64,000 nucleotides of DNA from Microtetraspora sp. NBRC 13810 (GCF_030268685.1 NZ_BSRQ01000005.1:310001-374000); one strand, 5' to 3'; positions 30,198 through 39,039 are shown, counted from the stretch's first letter. A program made the numbers and translations. The notes: a model not told the origin generated them from the sequence alone.

Positions 30198-30544
30198 GCG
30201 CCCCGGGCGGATCGGACGGCCTGAACGTCGTCCCGGGCAGCCGCCTGGTCGCCGCGGACGGGCTGTCCGGTGCCGCGGACGAGCTGGAACGCACCATGCG
30301 GGCCATGCTGTCCGCGGTCGCCGCTCCGGGACAGCAGACCGGTCACCCCGACTGGCCCGGCACCGAACTGGACAAGGAAGCCGTGAAATTCGTCCAGACG
30401 GCGCAGCAGGCGTTCGGCACGGCCCTGCGGCAGTTGCGGGACGTCGCCGGCGGAACGGCCCTGATGGACGTGAACCACAACCGCGCCGAGCAGGCCAACG
30501 TCTCCACCATGAACACGACGAAGACGGCGATCGAGGAGATCTGA
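30194..30544 (+). CDS. WXG100-like type VII secretion protein
   Basis: A 116-residue, mostly helical protein: a long helix LSGAADELERTMRAMLSAVA, a short turn containing PDWPG, then a second helix KEAVKFVQTAQQAFGTALRQ ending ...TAIEEI. Size and helical-hairpin layout fit WXG100/ESAT-6-type substrates, but the central motif is DWPG rather than a clean WXG. The GTG start overlaps the YbaB gene. Probably exported as a dimer with the next protein's N-terminal domain. Confidence 0.65.
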   Translation: MSAPGGSDGLNVVPGSRLVAADGLSGAADELERTMRAMLSAVAAPGQQTGHPDWPGTELDKEAVKFVQTAQQAFGTALRQLRDVAGGTALMDVNHNRAEQANVSTMNTTKTAIEEI

Positions 30545-30546
30545 CC

Positions 30547-31488
30547 TTGGAACTTCCTGCCCAGTTGCAAGAGGTCTACAAGATGGTCGAGCCGGACGCC
30601 CCCTGGCCCGGGTCGGAGGAGGACGACCGGCAGCGTTTCGCCCGCGCGGGGGGCTTTCTGGACGCCTCCGCCGGGGTTCAGAAGACCACGGCGCTGGCGG
30701 ACCCCGCCGCGGCTCACGTGCGCCTGGCCGGCAACACCGGCCAGGACGTCGACGCGTTCGACGAGTCCTGGGGCAACGAGGGCGTCAGCAAGGAGTTGCA
30801 GGCCCTCGGGAACGGGACCGCGCAGGCCGGCATCGCCACCTTCATCGAGGTGGTGTGGCGGAACATCTGGAAGTACATCGTCATGTACGCGTGCCTGTCG
30901 TTGCTGGTCAGCTTCATCCTGGCGTTCATGTCCGGCCCGGCCGCCATGAGCCTGGTGCGCGAGGCGCGCACCCTGGCCACGCGCAAGGGCCTGCGCGCCG
31001 CGCTCGAACTGGTGCGGAAGCACATCGGCGACCTCGCCGTCGGCACCATGTCCAGGGCCGCGCGCAACATGGTCGGAATGCCCGTGCTCATCTCGCCCGG
31101 CGTGGTGCACGCGGCGGACATCGGCGCCGGGGACAACGACCCTTTCATGCAGGAGGCGACCGAGGCGGTGCTGAAGGAGACCCCCGAGGGGCGGGAGGCG
31201 CTCGCCTGGGCCAAGGAGCACAACGTCAGCGTTCTCTACCAGAAGCGGAGCCACACGGAGGGCGAGGACTCGACCTACGACCCCTACCTGAACTCCATCC
31301 TGCTCAACACCGGGTTCAGCGCGTCCGACCCGTTCGCCCCGTCCCCCGGTCACAACTCGCCGCACGGGCTCGCCGAACGGTTTATCGGCGAGGTCGCCAA
31401 CGCCAAGACGCGGACCGAGCAGCTCAACACGGACGGCCCGCTGGAGACGCTGCTCTACGCCCCCTTCACCGCGTCGATGTTCCGCTAG
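30547..31488 (+). CDS. Membrane-anchored type VII effector-like protein, degenerate metallopeptidase-like end
   Basis: A 313-residue protein. Residues 1-95 form a helical LXG/WXG-like domain with FDESWGNEGVSKEL. A membrane segment follows (KYIVMYACLSLLVSFILAFM). The C-terminal part has HNVSVLYQ, EDSTYDPYLNSILLNTG and AERFIGEVANAKTR, which line up in order with M91-type (NleD-like) peptidase toxins, in which a GSYYDP..NTI element precedes FVHEVNHA. Here both metal-binding His are missing (GEVAN for HEVNH) and the chain ends soon after. TTG start with GAGGAG upstream. Similarity is from memory and weak; no immunity gene follows. Confidence 0.55.
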   Translation: MELPAQLQEVYKMVEPDAPWPGSEEDDRQRFARAGGFLDASAGVQKTTALADPAAAHVRLAGNTGQDVDAFDESWGNEGVSKELQALGNGTAQAGIATFIEVVWRNIWKYIVMYACLSLLVSFILAFMSGPAAMSLVREARTLATRKGLRAALELVRKHIGDLAVGTMSRAARNMVGMPVLISPGVVHAADIGAGDNDPFMQEATEAVLKETPEGREALAWAKEHNVSVLYQKRSHTEGEDSTYDPYLNSILLNTGFSASDPFAPSPGHNSPHGLAERFIGEVANAKTRTEQLNTDGPLETLLYAPFTASMFR

Positions 31489-33145
31489 GCCGCAACGGGT
31501 TGCCGATCGGCACGTAGCCCGCCGCCCGGTCGGCGGAGCGGGCCCAGCGTACGGAGAGGTTCGCCTTGGCGGGCAGGGGCGCGCCGCCGAGCAGGTCGCG
31601 CAGCCTGCCCGCCCGGCCGTGCCCTTCGGCGTAGCCGGTCAGGACGCGCCCGGCCGTCGCCCACAGCTCCGGGAGCAGGCCGGTGCCGTGCGCGACGGTG
31701 GCGGCGATCTCGGCCAGGTGGTTGACGAAGAGGCAGTAGGCGACGCGGTTCCAGCCCCGCTCGGCGTCGTAGGTGAGGGCCGCGCGCACCTCGGCGGGCA
31801 GGGCGGCGGGCAGCGGGCGGCCCGGGAACCTGGCGTTCTCCGGGCCGGGGGGCGCGGTGCTCTCCGGGCCGGGGGGCGCGGTGCTCTCCGGGCCGGGGGG
31901 CGCGGTGCTCTCCGGGCCGGGGAGCAGCTTGGTGCCCTCCAGGTCGCGGAAGACGGCCTCGGCGGGGAGGCCGTCCGCGTCGAGGCCGACGAGAACGTTC
32001 TGCAGGTGGGGTTCGAGGACGACGCCGTGGGTGAGGTAGGCGTCGAGCGCGGGGAGGGCGACCCGCCGCACGTAGGCCGTCCACCAGGCCACCGGGTCCG
32101 CCCGGCAGGCGGGCGGGAGGTGGCCGGCGGCGAGCGCCCCGGAGAGGACCGGGGTGACGCCGGGGGAGACCGCCGACCGGGGCCCGGTACGGATGATCAC
32201 GCCCAGCCCTTCCAGCAGGGCGGTGCCGAGCCCGGCCGAGCGGTAACCGGGTTCCGGCAGCCAGCGGGTACCGGGAAACCTGGCGGACAGGTCGCGGAAC
32301 ACCGGGTCGAGCAGGGCGGTGAGCGCCACCGCGCCTTCCAGTTCGTACCACGCGTTCTTCCGCACGCAGTTCGTGATCCGGACGTTCAGGCTGAACTTCA
32401 GGCAGGTTCCCGACTCCGGTTCGAACACCGTCCGCACCGACGACGTGGGCGTCACCGGGGCGCGCCCGTCGCCGAGGTCGAGCAGCCGCCCGTCGCCGAG
32501 CGGCCCGGCCAGCGCGCCGCCGAGCAACTCCACCTGCCACGGGTGCGCGGGGAGCAGCGTGTACCCGGGCGGGGCGTCGCCGAGCCCGTCGAGCACGGCG
32601 GTCTCGCCGCGCGACACCACGACGTCGTCCCGTACGGCCAGCAACCTGAGCGGGAACGCGGCGTGCGCCTCCGGGGCGTAGGCGAGCCAGTCGTCACCGC
32701 CGCGTGCCTTCGGCGCCGGGTGGAACGGGTGGCCGAAGAGCAGCGCCTGTTCCGAGGCGAGCCACGGGTCGGCCGGCGGTTCGGCGTCCAGGCGGGCCTT
32801 GGCCATGGCGGCGATCGCGTCCTGGCTGGCGGCGACCTGCCCGGCGAACTCCTCGTTGCCGCCGTCCGGGGTGGACAGCTCCGTCTCGACCAGCCGGACC
32901 AGCCGGTCCACGCCGAGTGGCCGCCACGCGTCGCCGTCCAGCCATTCGGCCGGACCGGTGAACCGCAGCGCGAGCCCGCCGCCGGCGGGGACCCGCAGCC
33001 GCGTCCCGGCCAGGCGCAACGTCAGGTACGGCCCCTCCGTGCGCGCGCCCGGCCCGGCCAGCTCACGCGCGCAGCAGCGGAGCAGGGCGGCCAGGGTGGC
33101 TTCTTCGGCGAGCGTGACGGGGGAACCGGACACGAGGCTGTCCAC
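31466..33145 (-). CDS. IucA/IucC family NIS siderophore synthetase (third gene)
   Basis: A 559-residue NRPS-independent siderophore synthetase that joins a carboxylate such as citrate to an amine or alcohol using ATP. Family landmarks are HPWQVE, TPTSSVRTVFE, CLKFSLNVRITNCVRKN and HGVVLEPHLQNVLV, with an FhuF-like C-terminal part. Start GTG at 33145; the longer frame to 34237 is antisense-like noise. An in-frame 8-residue repeat (PGPESTAP) lies near residues 405-435. Last gene of the iron-regulated operon; its 3' end overlaps the convergent effector gene by 23 bases. Confidence 0.9.
   Translation of the reverse strand: MDSLVSGSPVTLAEEATLAALLRCCARELAGPGARTEGPYLTLRLAGTRLRVPAGGGLALRFTGPAEWLDGDAWRPLGVDRLVRLVETELSTPDGGNEEFAGQVAASQDAIAAMAKARLDAEPPADPWLASEQALLFGHPFHPAPKARGGDDWLAYAPEAHAAFPLRLLAVRDDVVVSRGETAVLDGLGDAPPGYTLLPAHPWQVELLGGALAGPLGDGRLLDLGDGRAPVTPTSSVRTVFEPESGTCLKFSLNVRITNCVRKNAWYELEGAVALTALLDPVFRDLSARFPGTRWLPEPGYRSAGLGTALLEGLGVIIRTGPRSAVSPGVTPVLSGALAAGHLPPACRADPVAWWTAYVRRVALPALDAYLTHGVVLEPHLQNVLVGLDADGLPAEAVFRDLEGTKLLPGPESTAPPGPESTAPPGPESTAPPGPENARFPGRPLPAALPAEVRAALTYDAERGWNRVAYCLFVNHLAEIAATVAHGTGLLPELWATAGRVLTGYAEGHGRAGRLRDLLGGAPLPAKANLSVRWARSADRAAGYVPIGNPLRPSGTSTR
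31835..31922. repeat. 24-bp in-frame tandem repeat
   Basis: Three to four near-identical copies of GTGCTCTCCGGGCCGGGG plus GGCGCG, encoding PGPESTAP on the minus strand within the synthetase. Likely a surface linker and variable between strains. Confidence 0.85.
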
Positions 33146-33162
33146 GGATGGAGGTGCTCCCT

Positions 33163-34791
33163 TCACTGGGTCGGGCGGAAGGCGCGGCGCAGGTAGTTGG
33201 GCCCGCTCGTGCCGTAGTACTTGTTCACGTCGGCCGCCCCGGTGCGCGACTTGGCGACCAGCGTCCCGGCGATGATCATCGACTTGCCGACCAGCCGCGC
33301 GGCGTCGAGGGTGCGGGCGCGCAGCAGCCGGGCCATCGGGTCCTCGCCGTGTTCGTCCAGCGCCGCGGCCAGCGTCCCGGCCACCATCCGGCGGGCCTGC
33401 CCGGCGGGCAGCGCGCCGAAGGCCACCGCCGCCGCCGCGAGGTGCAGCGTGATGGTGACGAACACGTCGGCGAGCGCGTGCGGGTCGCGGGTGAGCAGCC
33501 GCCGGTCGGCGAACTCCGGCACGGCGTGGCCCGCCGCGCGCAGCCGGTCGGGCAGGACGAGCAGCCCGTCGTTGTCCTTGACCAGCAGCTTCATCCCCCC
33601 GTCGAACAGCAGGGACAGGTTCTGCTGGTGGGCCTCCAGCGCGACGCCGTACCGCACCAGCAGCGTCACGTTCCAGCGCAGCAGCAGCGTCAGGTACTCC
33701 TGGAGCAGGCCGGCGACGTCGCCGCCGGAGAGCTCCTCGATCACCGTCCGGCCGCCGGGGGCCGGGGCGAGCAGCGCCGCCACCGGCACGATCCGTCCCC
33801 GGGGCAGCCTGCGGACCATCCAGCCGAGGTATTCGTGACCGGCGTGCCCGTAGGTCTGCTCGTCGGCGAGCACGATCCCGCCGAAGCCCGCCGCGATCTC
33901 GCGCAGCAGCGTCTCGGCCCGCGCGCCGTCGGTCAGCGTGCCCGGCTTGATCGACCGCCGGTTGCGCAGCCCCAGCGTGCTCGTGGCCAGCGGCAGCTTG
34001 AGGTGGGTGTCGCGGCGCACCTGCACGGTCCGCATCGACAGGGTGGGCCGCACCGCCAGGTACGGCTCCCGCCCCACGGTCACCCCGGGGATCGCCGCCA
34101 CCTCCGGCACGCTGAGCGGATGCACGGGGAACAGCACGTGCGAGTCCGCGAGCCTCCCGTCCAGCCCCACCTGCACGAACCCCGGCCGCCACGGCGGCGA
34201 CGCGCCGTGCACCCGCTCCGCGGGCACCGCCGCCCACCGCAGCTCGAAGCCGGGCGCGAACTCCGGCGCGTAGGCGAGGAGCTGCGCGTCCGACAGCCCG
34301 TGCCGGGCCCGCGCGGTGGGGTAGACGGGGTGGTCAGCGAAGGCGGCGAGGATCTCGTAGTCGATGGGGTCGCGGTCGTCCGGGGTGCGGCCGATCCGGG
34401 GCAGCACGGCGTCGCGGTGGGCGTCGTGCAGGTCGAGGGCGCGGAGGGCCGCGTGGCATTCCGCCGCGAACGCCGTCACCCCGGCCGCGTCCGCCGGGTC
34501 GGCGAACTCGGCCAGCGCGCGCAGCACGTCGTCCAGCGCGAGCGACTCCGCCGGGTCCACGACGAAGTCCTGGAAGAGCGCCGCCGGCATCAGCTCCTCG
34601 GACACCGCCGGCGCGAGCCGTACGTCGATCCCGCCGGGCAGTTCCAGCACCACGCGGTCCTTACGTCGCCGCACCCGCCCGCTCAGCCCGCGGTAGTCCT
34701 CCCTGAGCAGGGCGTTCAGCACCCGCGCCGCGAGGTAGCCCTCCCGTCCGCGCCCCTCCGCGTGCCGCCCCGCCGGCCTTCGGCCGCTCAC
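33163..34791 (-). CDS. IucA/IucC family NIS siderophore synthetase (second gene)
   Basis: A 542-residue NIS synthetase. Recognisable are HPVYPTARARHGLSD, VHPLSVPEVAAIPG, the substrate/ATP region RPTLSMRTVQVRRDTHLKLP, and RYGVALEAHQQNLSLLFDGG followed by KLLVKDNDG. The start is GTG at 34791. It lies 61 bases after the ATP-grasp gene and 17 before the third gene, consistent with one transcript. Two synthetases in tandem suggest two successive condensations on the same carboxylate or different substrates. Confidence 0.9.
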   Translation of the reverse strand: MSGRRPAGRHAEGRGREGYLAARVLNALLREDYRGLSGRVRRRKDRVVLELPGGIDVRLAPAVSEELMPAALFQDFVVDPAESLALDDVLRALAEFADPADAAGVTAFAAECHAALRALDLHDAHRDAVLPRIGRTPDDRDPIDYEILAAFADHPVYPTARARHGLSDAQLLAYAPEFAPGFELRWAAVPAERVHGASPPWRPGFVQVGLDGRLADSHVLFPVHPLSVPEVAAIPGVTVGREPYLAVRPTLSMRTVQVRRDTHLKLPLATSTLGLRNRRSIKPGTLTDGARAETLLREIAAGFGGIVLADEQTYGHAGHEYLGWMVRRLPRGRIVPVAALLAPAPGGRTVIEELSGGDVAGLLQEYLTLLLRWNVTLLVRYGVALEAHQQNLSLLFDGGMKLLVKDNDGLLVLPDRLRAAGHAVPEFADRRLLTRDPHALADVFVTITLHLAAAAVAFGALPAGQARRMVAGTLAAALDEHGEDPMARLLRARTLDAARLVGKSMIIAGTLVAKSRTGAADVNKYYGTSGPNYLRRAFRPTQ

Positions 34792-34852
34792 GCGGCCCTC
34801 CGCGACGGGGGCGTCCCCGGCGGGCGTCCGGCCGCCTCCCCGGGGGGCGGCT

Positions 34853-36016
34853 TCATGCCACCACCCAGGGATGCCGGGCGCGGAACGACTCCAGGGTGGC
34901 GTTCACGTCGTCGCGGTCCGGGCCGATGGCGCGGATGATGCCGAGGTAGTCGCGGTTGGTGCCGGAGTGCTCCACGTGTTCGCCCACGGTGCGCAGCGGC
35001 CGGTGCCACAGCCGTACCTTCTCGCCGTCCGCGGGGGTCAGCTCGGGCGGCGCGGCCGTGATCGTCCCGGACCGGCCCGCGGTCAGGCTCACCGCCGCGC
35101 CGAACGTCCCGGACACGGGCGGCACCGGCACCGGCTCGCCCGCGTGCACCCGCAGGATCCACTCGAACAGCGGCACGCCGAGCAGATCCGCGAGCAGGAA
35201 GTCGCAGTGATCCCCGATCGCCCGGTAGTTGACCTCGACGATCCGCGGCCCGCCGCCGGTCAGCACGTACTCGGTGTGACACGCGCCGAACCCGACGCCC
35301 AGCGCGGCCAGCGCGTGCAGCACGTGCTGCTGCTCGGCGGCGTCCGGCGGCGCCCAGTCCAGGCGCTCCTCCACGAACCGCGGCGGCGGCCCGAGCGTGG
35401 TCGCGAACCCGCCGAGCACCCGCGTCGTACGGCTGTCGCCGAGCGTTTCCAGTGTGCGCAGCGGCCCGCGCAGGTACTCCTCGACGACCAGGGCCTCGCC
35501 CGGCCGCCGTGCCCGGATGTCCCGCACGGCGGTGACCAACTCGGCCGTGTCGCGCACCAGGATGACGTCCTCGCTGGCCACCCCCTCGCGCGGCTTGACC
35601 ACCGCGGGCAGCGGCGCCTCGTCCGGCACCGGGTCGCCCGGCGCCAGCCGCGCCGACCACACCCGCTCCACGCCGGCCTCGGCGAGCCGGCGCCGGGTGA
35701 GCGCCTTGTTCTTGGCCGCCGCGCAGGCCCGCCAGTCCTTGCCCGGCAGGCCGAAGTAGTCGGCGGCCAGCGCGGTCTCCGCCTGGACGTGGTCGGAGTT
35801 GCTGAAGATCGCGTAGGGCCGGTGGTGGTGCGCGATCACGTCGATCACCGCGCGGGGATCGCGAACGTCGCAGGCCAGCACCTCGGCCCCGCCGTCCCGA
35901 TATCCGTCCGGCCGATCGGTCAGAATGGTCACGTCGAACCCCAGGGCCCGCGCGGCGGGCAGGAAGCCGTGCGCGACCGAGTCCGTCGGTTTGAGCGCGG
36001 TCAGGTACAGCCGCAC
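34853..36016 (-). CDS. ATP-grasp enzyme, first gene of siderophore operon
   Basis: A 387-residue ATP-grasp ligase. The N-terminal part resembles a biotin carboxylase-type fold (RLYLTALKPTDSVAHGFLPA, FDVTILTDRP); ATP and metal residues occur in PAVVKPREGVASEDV, ALVVEEYLRGP and IVEVNYRAIGDH. ATP-grasp enzymes form amide bonds with amino acids, so it may build or load an amino acid unit for the two NIS synthetases. GTG 36016 was preferred over GTG 36025 because GAGGGG is correctly spaced from it. The iron box lies 18 bases upstream. Confidence 0.86.
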   Translation of the reverse strand: MRLYLTALKPTDSVAHGFLPAARALGFDVTILTDRPDGYRDGGAEVLACDVRDPRAVIDVIAHHHRPYAIFSNSDHVQAETALAADYFGLPGKDWRACAAAKNKALTRRRLAEAGVERVWSARLAPGDPVPDEAPLPAVVKPREGVASEDVILVRDTAELVTAVRDIRARRPGEALVVEEYLRGPLRTLETLGDSRTTRVLGGFATTLGPPPRFVEERLDWAPPDAAEQQHVLHALAALGVGFGACHTEYVLTGGGPRIVEVNYRAIGDHCDFLLADLLGVPLFEWILRVHAGEPVPVPPVSGTFGAAVSLTAGRSGTITAAPPELTPADGEKVRLWHRPLRTVGEHVEHSGTNRDYLGIIRAIGPDRDDVNATLESFRARHPWVVA

Positions 36017-36033
36017 GCAGAGCACCCCTCAGA

Positions 36034-36052
36034 TCAGGTAAGCCTAACCTAA
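36034..36052 (-). promoter_or_regulatory. Iron box (DtxR/IdeR/DmdR operator)
   Basis: TCAGGTAAGCCTAACCTAA on the plus strand reads TTAGGTTAGGCTTACCTGA in gene orientation, matching the 19-bp DtxR-family consensus TTAGGTTAGGCTAACCTAA at 17 positions. It lies just upstream of the ATP-grasp start, so the operon should be repressed when iron is plentiful. Confidence 0.88.
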
Positions 36053-36164
36053 CTCGATGATCCTAGCTTGATCGAGATCTCGCCGTGTGGCGAGTAACGA
36101 ATGTCGCTTATTTCCCTTCCTTGTCGTCGGGGGCATCGGTGAGGGGGCAGGTAGATGAGAGGCT

Positions 36165-36193
36165 TCTCATGGTCGTCTCACGAAGTTCTCCTG
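36165..36193. promoter_or_regulatory. 11-nt direct repeats, candidate response-regulator site (1 of 3)
   Basis: TCTCATGGTCG, TCTCACGAAGT and TCTCCTG begin exactly 11 nt apart (36165, 36176, 36187), preceded by GAGGCT. Eleven-nt spacing fits head-to-tail OmpR-family regulator binding. The same layout recurs at 39040 and 43361. It precedes the acidic-tail/kinase/regulator operon, suggesting autoregulation. Confidence 0.6.
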
Positions 36194-36215
36194 TATGGCG
36201 ACCTACCGTGGGGTC

Positions 36216-36596
36216 ATGACCCGCCGGATGGCTTTGATCGCAGTACTGGTTGGGGCGATGGCCGCTGTCGCCGCGATGGCGGGCCTCGTCTGGGCGATGG
36301 GCAGCGACCCGCCCGACCTCGGTGGCACCGTGGTCGTCTCCGACGAGCCGCTCGGGACCTCCCCCGCCTCGCCGGCCTCCCCACAGCCCTCGTCGCAACC
36401 TTCCACGGACCCTCCGACGGGCACCCCCTCGGCCACCCGGCCGCCATCCCCCTCCCCGACCCCGAACCGGTCGAAGGCGACCGAGGGCGGCGGCCAGCCG
36501 GTCAAGCCGCCGCCACCGCCTCGTGGCGGCGGCGATGACGACGATGACGACGACCAGGGCGACGACGATGACGATGACGACGGCGGGGATGACTGA
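36216..36596 (+). CDS. Small membrane/exported protein with poly-Asp tail
   Basis: About 126 residues: a hydrophobic N-terminal segment (MALIAVLVGAMAAVAAMAGL), a Ser/Pro/Thr-rich linker, and a C-terminal tail of Asp runs (DDDDDDDQGDDDDDDDGGDD). The ATG at 36216 was preferred because ATG 36195 falls beside the direct repeats. The tail is a plausible low-affinity Ca2+ or cation binder. It lies two bases before the sensor kinase, suggesting it works with it. No named family. Confidence 0.65.
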   Translation: MTRRMALIAVLVGAMAAVAAMAGLVWAMGSDPPDLGGTVVVSDEPLGTSPASPASPQPSSQPSTDPPTGTPSATRPPSPSPTPNRSKATEGGGQPVKPPPPPRGGGDDDDDDDQGDDDDDDDGGDD

Positions 36597-36598
36597 AC

Positions 36599-38005
36599 GT
36601 GAGTGCACGGGCCCGGATCGTGGGCTGGATGCTGCTCGTCGTCGCCCTGGCGCTGCTCATCTCGGTCTTCGCGACCTGGACGATCATGCTCGGCCGGTTA
36701 CAGGGCCAGGTGGACGTGGAACTCAGCAACGAGAAGGAGAAGCTGGCGACCTATATCGACAAGACCGTGGAGACGACGGGGACGCGGGATCTCGGGGCGC
36801 TGCTCGAAGGGCACCTCACCTTCAACGTCCCCGACCGCTATGAGACGTTCTTCACGATCCTCGACGCCAAGCCGCACAAGCGCACCTTCGCCACCCCGCC
36901 CGACACGCTGGACAGCGACCCCGAGTTCATCGCCAAACTGGCCGCCGTCGACCGGCCCATGTACGACTGGGTCGAGAGCGACGCGGGCCGGGTCCGCTAC
37001 GCGGTCTTCCCGGTGCGGTCCGGCGCGCAGCGCGGCGCCTTCGTGGCGGCGATGTTCTACGACTTCCGCCGCGAGGACGTGGTGGAGGCGGTGCAGGCGC
37101 AGGGCATCACCGCGCTGGTGGCCCTGGCGATGGCGGGCGGCGTCGGCTGGTTCGTCGCCGGCCGGGTGCTCGCCCCGGTACGGCTGGTCCGCCAGACGGC
37201 CGAGCGGATCAGCGACTCCTCCGACCTCACCCGGCGGCTCGACGTCCCGGGCAACGACGACGTCGCCGCGCTGGCCCGCACGTTCAACCACATGCTCGAC
37301 CGGCTGGAACGCGCCTTCGCCGCGCAACGCGAGTTCGTGGACGACGCCGGGCACGAGCTGCGCACGCCCATCACCGTCATCCGCGGCCACCTGGAGTTGA
37401 TGGGCGACGACCCGGCCGACCGGATCGAGACCATCGCCCTCGTCACCGACGAGCTGTCCAGGATGAACCGCATCGTGGACGACCTGCTCACGCTGGCCAA
37501 GTCCGAACAGCCCGGCTTCATCGCCATGGACGAGGTGGAGGTGGCCGACCTGACCGTCAGCGTCCTCGCGAAGGCGCGGGCCCTCGGCGAGCGGAACTGG
37601 CGGGTGGACGAGGTGGCCGACCTGAGCATCCTCGCCGACCGCCAGCGGCTCACCCAGGCGCTGATGCAGCTCCTCGCCAACGCCTTCCGGCACACCGCGC
37701 AGGGCGACCTGATCGCGGTCGGCTCCGCCGTACGGGGGGCGTGGGTGGAGTTGTGGGTGCGCGACGCCGGGCCGGGCGTGCGGCCGGAGGACCGGGAGAA
37801 GATCTTCGGCCGGTTCGTCCGGGCGGGCAGCCGCCACCACGAGGGCGCCGGCCTGGGGCTGGCCATCGTCCGGTCGATCGCCGAAGGCCACGGCGGCAAC
37901 GTGCGGGTCGCGGACGCCGACACCGGCGGCGCGCTGTTCACCATCTCCATCCCCCTCGGCGCGGCCCCGAGGGTTTCCCCCGTCTACGCCGAGGAGACGA
38001 GTTGA
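36599..38005 (+). CDS. Sensor histidine kinase (HAMP-HisKA-HATPase)
   Basis: A 468-residue membrane kinase. TM1 at about 8-30, an extracellular sensor domain of about 135 residues, TM2 near 170-190 (ITALVALAMAGGVGWFVAGRV), HAMP, then the dimerisation/phosphoacceptor domain with His252 in DDAGHELRTPI. The ATPase domain shows LANAFRHT (N box), DAGPGV (G1) and GAGLGLAIV (G2). Start GTG. The stop overlaps the response-regulator start (TTGA). The neighbouring acidic-tail protein and the Asp-rich surface proteins suggest a cation or cell-envelope signal. Confidence 0.94.
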   Translation: MSARARIVGWMLLVVALALLISVFATWTIMLGRLQGQVDVELSNEKEKLATYIDKTVETTGTRDLGALLEGHLTFNVPDRYETFFTILDAKPHKRTFATPPDTLDSDPEFIAKLAAVDRPMYDWVESDAGRVRYAVFPVRSGAQRGAFVAAMFYDFRREDVVEAVQAQGITALVALAMAGGVGWFVAGRVLAPVRLVRQTAERISDSSDLTRRLDVPGNDDVAALARTFNHMLDRLERAFAAQREFVDDAGHELRTPITVIRGHLELMGDDPADRIETIALVTDELSRMNRIVDDLLTLAKSEQPGFIAMDEVEVADLTVSVLAKARALGERNWRVDEVADLSILADRQRLTQALMQLLANAFRHTAQGDLIAVGSAVRGAWVELWVRDAGPGVRPEDREKIFGRFVRAGSRHHEGAGLGLAIVRSIAEGHGGNVRVADADTGGALFTISIPLGAAPRVSPVYAEETS

Positions 38006-38661
38006 ACCGCATCCTGATCGCCGAGGACGAGCTCCGGATCGCCTCGTTCCTGGAGAAGGGGCTGCGCGGCAACGGTTTCGTCACCACCGTCGTCGAGGAC
38101 GGCATCGCGGCCTTCGACTACGCCGTCAGCGGCGAGTACGACCTGCTGATCCTGGACATCGGCCTGCCCCTGCGCGACGGCTTCACCGTGCTGCGCCGGC
38201 TGCGCGAGGCCAGGACCACCATCCCGGTCATCATCCTCACCGCGAGGGACAGCGTCGCCGACACGGTCGCCGGGCTGGAAGGGGGCGCCGACGACTACAT
38301 CGCCAAACCCTTCGCCTTCGAGGAACTGCTGGCCCGGGTACGGCTGCGGCTGCGCGCCGACCGGGTGCCCGAGGTCACCGTCCTGCGCGTCGGCGACCTG
38401 TCGCTGGACCTCAGAGCCCGCCGGGTGCACGTCGGCGACCGCGCGGTGGACCTGTCCACCCGCGAGTTCGCGCTCGCCGAGGTCTTCTGCCGGCACCCCG
38501 ACCAGGTGCTCACCCGCGAACAGCTCCTCAGCCACGTCTGGGGGTTCGACTTCGACCCCGGCTCCAACATCGTCGACGTCTACGTCCGCTACCTCCGCCG
38601 CAAGATCGGCAACGAGCGGATCCAGACCGTCCGCGGCACCGGTTACCGCCTGCGCGCCTGA
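38002..38661 (+). CDS. OmpR-family response regulator
   Basis: A 219-residue regulator. The receiver domain has Asp pair AEDE, phosphoacceptor Asp52 in LLILDIGLP, Thr in ILTARD and Lys in AKPF. The C-terminal winged helix is complete (VDLSTREFALAEVFCRHPDQ, LSHVWGFDFDPGSNIVDVYV, GTGYRLRA). TTG start overlapping the kinase stop, with GAGGAGA upstream. It probably binds the 11-nt direct repeats at 36165, 39040 and 43361, an inference from layout. Confidence 0.94.
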   Translation: MNRILIAEDELRIASFLEKGLRGNGFVTTVVEDGIAAFDYAVSGEYDLLILDIGLPLRDGFTVLRRLREARTTIPVIILTARDSVADTVAGLEGGADDYIAKPFAFEELLARVRLRLRADRVPEVTVLRVGDLSLDLRARRVHVGDRAVDLSTREFALAEVFCRHPDQVLTREQLLSHVWGFDFDPGSNIVDVYVRYLRRKIGNERIQTVRGTGYRLRA

Positions 38662-38765
38662 CTTCTCCGCCGTCGTCCGGCGATCGGCGACTTCGGTCGC
38701 TGGTCGCCGGAACCGGTCCCCGGTTACGTTCGACACGTGATCGACGACGACTCGGGGAGGGCGTG

Positions 38766-39008
38766 ATGGACGAGGGGCGGTACCGGCTGGCCATGCTTCT
38801 TGTGCTGGCCGCGGGCGTCTGGGAGGGGCCGCTGGCGATCGTCTTCCGGCTCTTCACCGACAAGGCTCCCACCGTGCTGACCGCGGCCAACTACCTGCCC
38901 GCACCCTGGTGCTACGTGGCCGCGTGCGCCGCCGTGCTCGCCGCCCTGGCCGCGCTCGCGCTCCTGAACACCGGCCACAAGAAGGCGCTCGCACGGGCGA
39001 AGGGCTGA
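38766..39008 (+). CDS. Small membrane protein, two helices
   Basis: An 80-residue protein with two hydrophobic segments (YRLAMLLVLAAGVWEGPLAI and WCYVAACAAVLAALAALALL) and a basic C-terminus. GGGGAGGG precedes the ATG. Not recognised; possibly an accessory of the two-component system because it follows it on the same strand with a gap of about 100 bases. Confidence 0.6.
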   Translation: MDEGRYRLAMLLVLAAGVWEGPLAIVFRLFTDKAPTVLTAANYLPAPWCYVAACAAVLAALAALALLNTGHKKALARAKG

Positions 39009-39039
39009 CCACCTACGGCCGGCGGCCGGATGTGAAGCC

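Noticed and set aside
30083-31365. Minus-strand ORFs opposite the type VII cassette as a possible immunity gene
   Set aside because: Antisense shadows with Arg/Gly/Val bias; they span the YbaB, WXG100 and effector genes with no start or ribosome site of their own.
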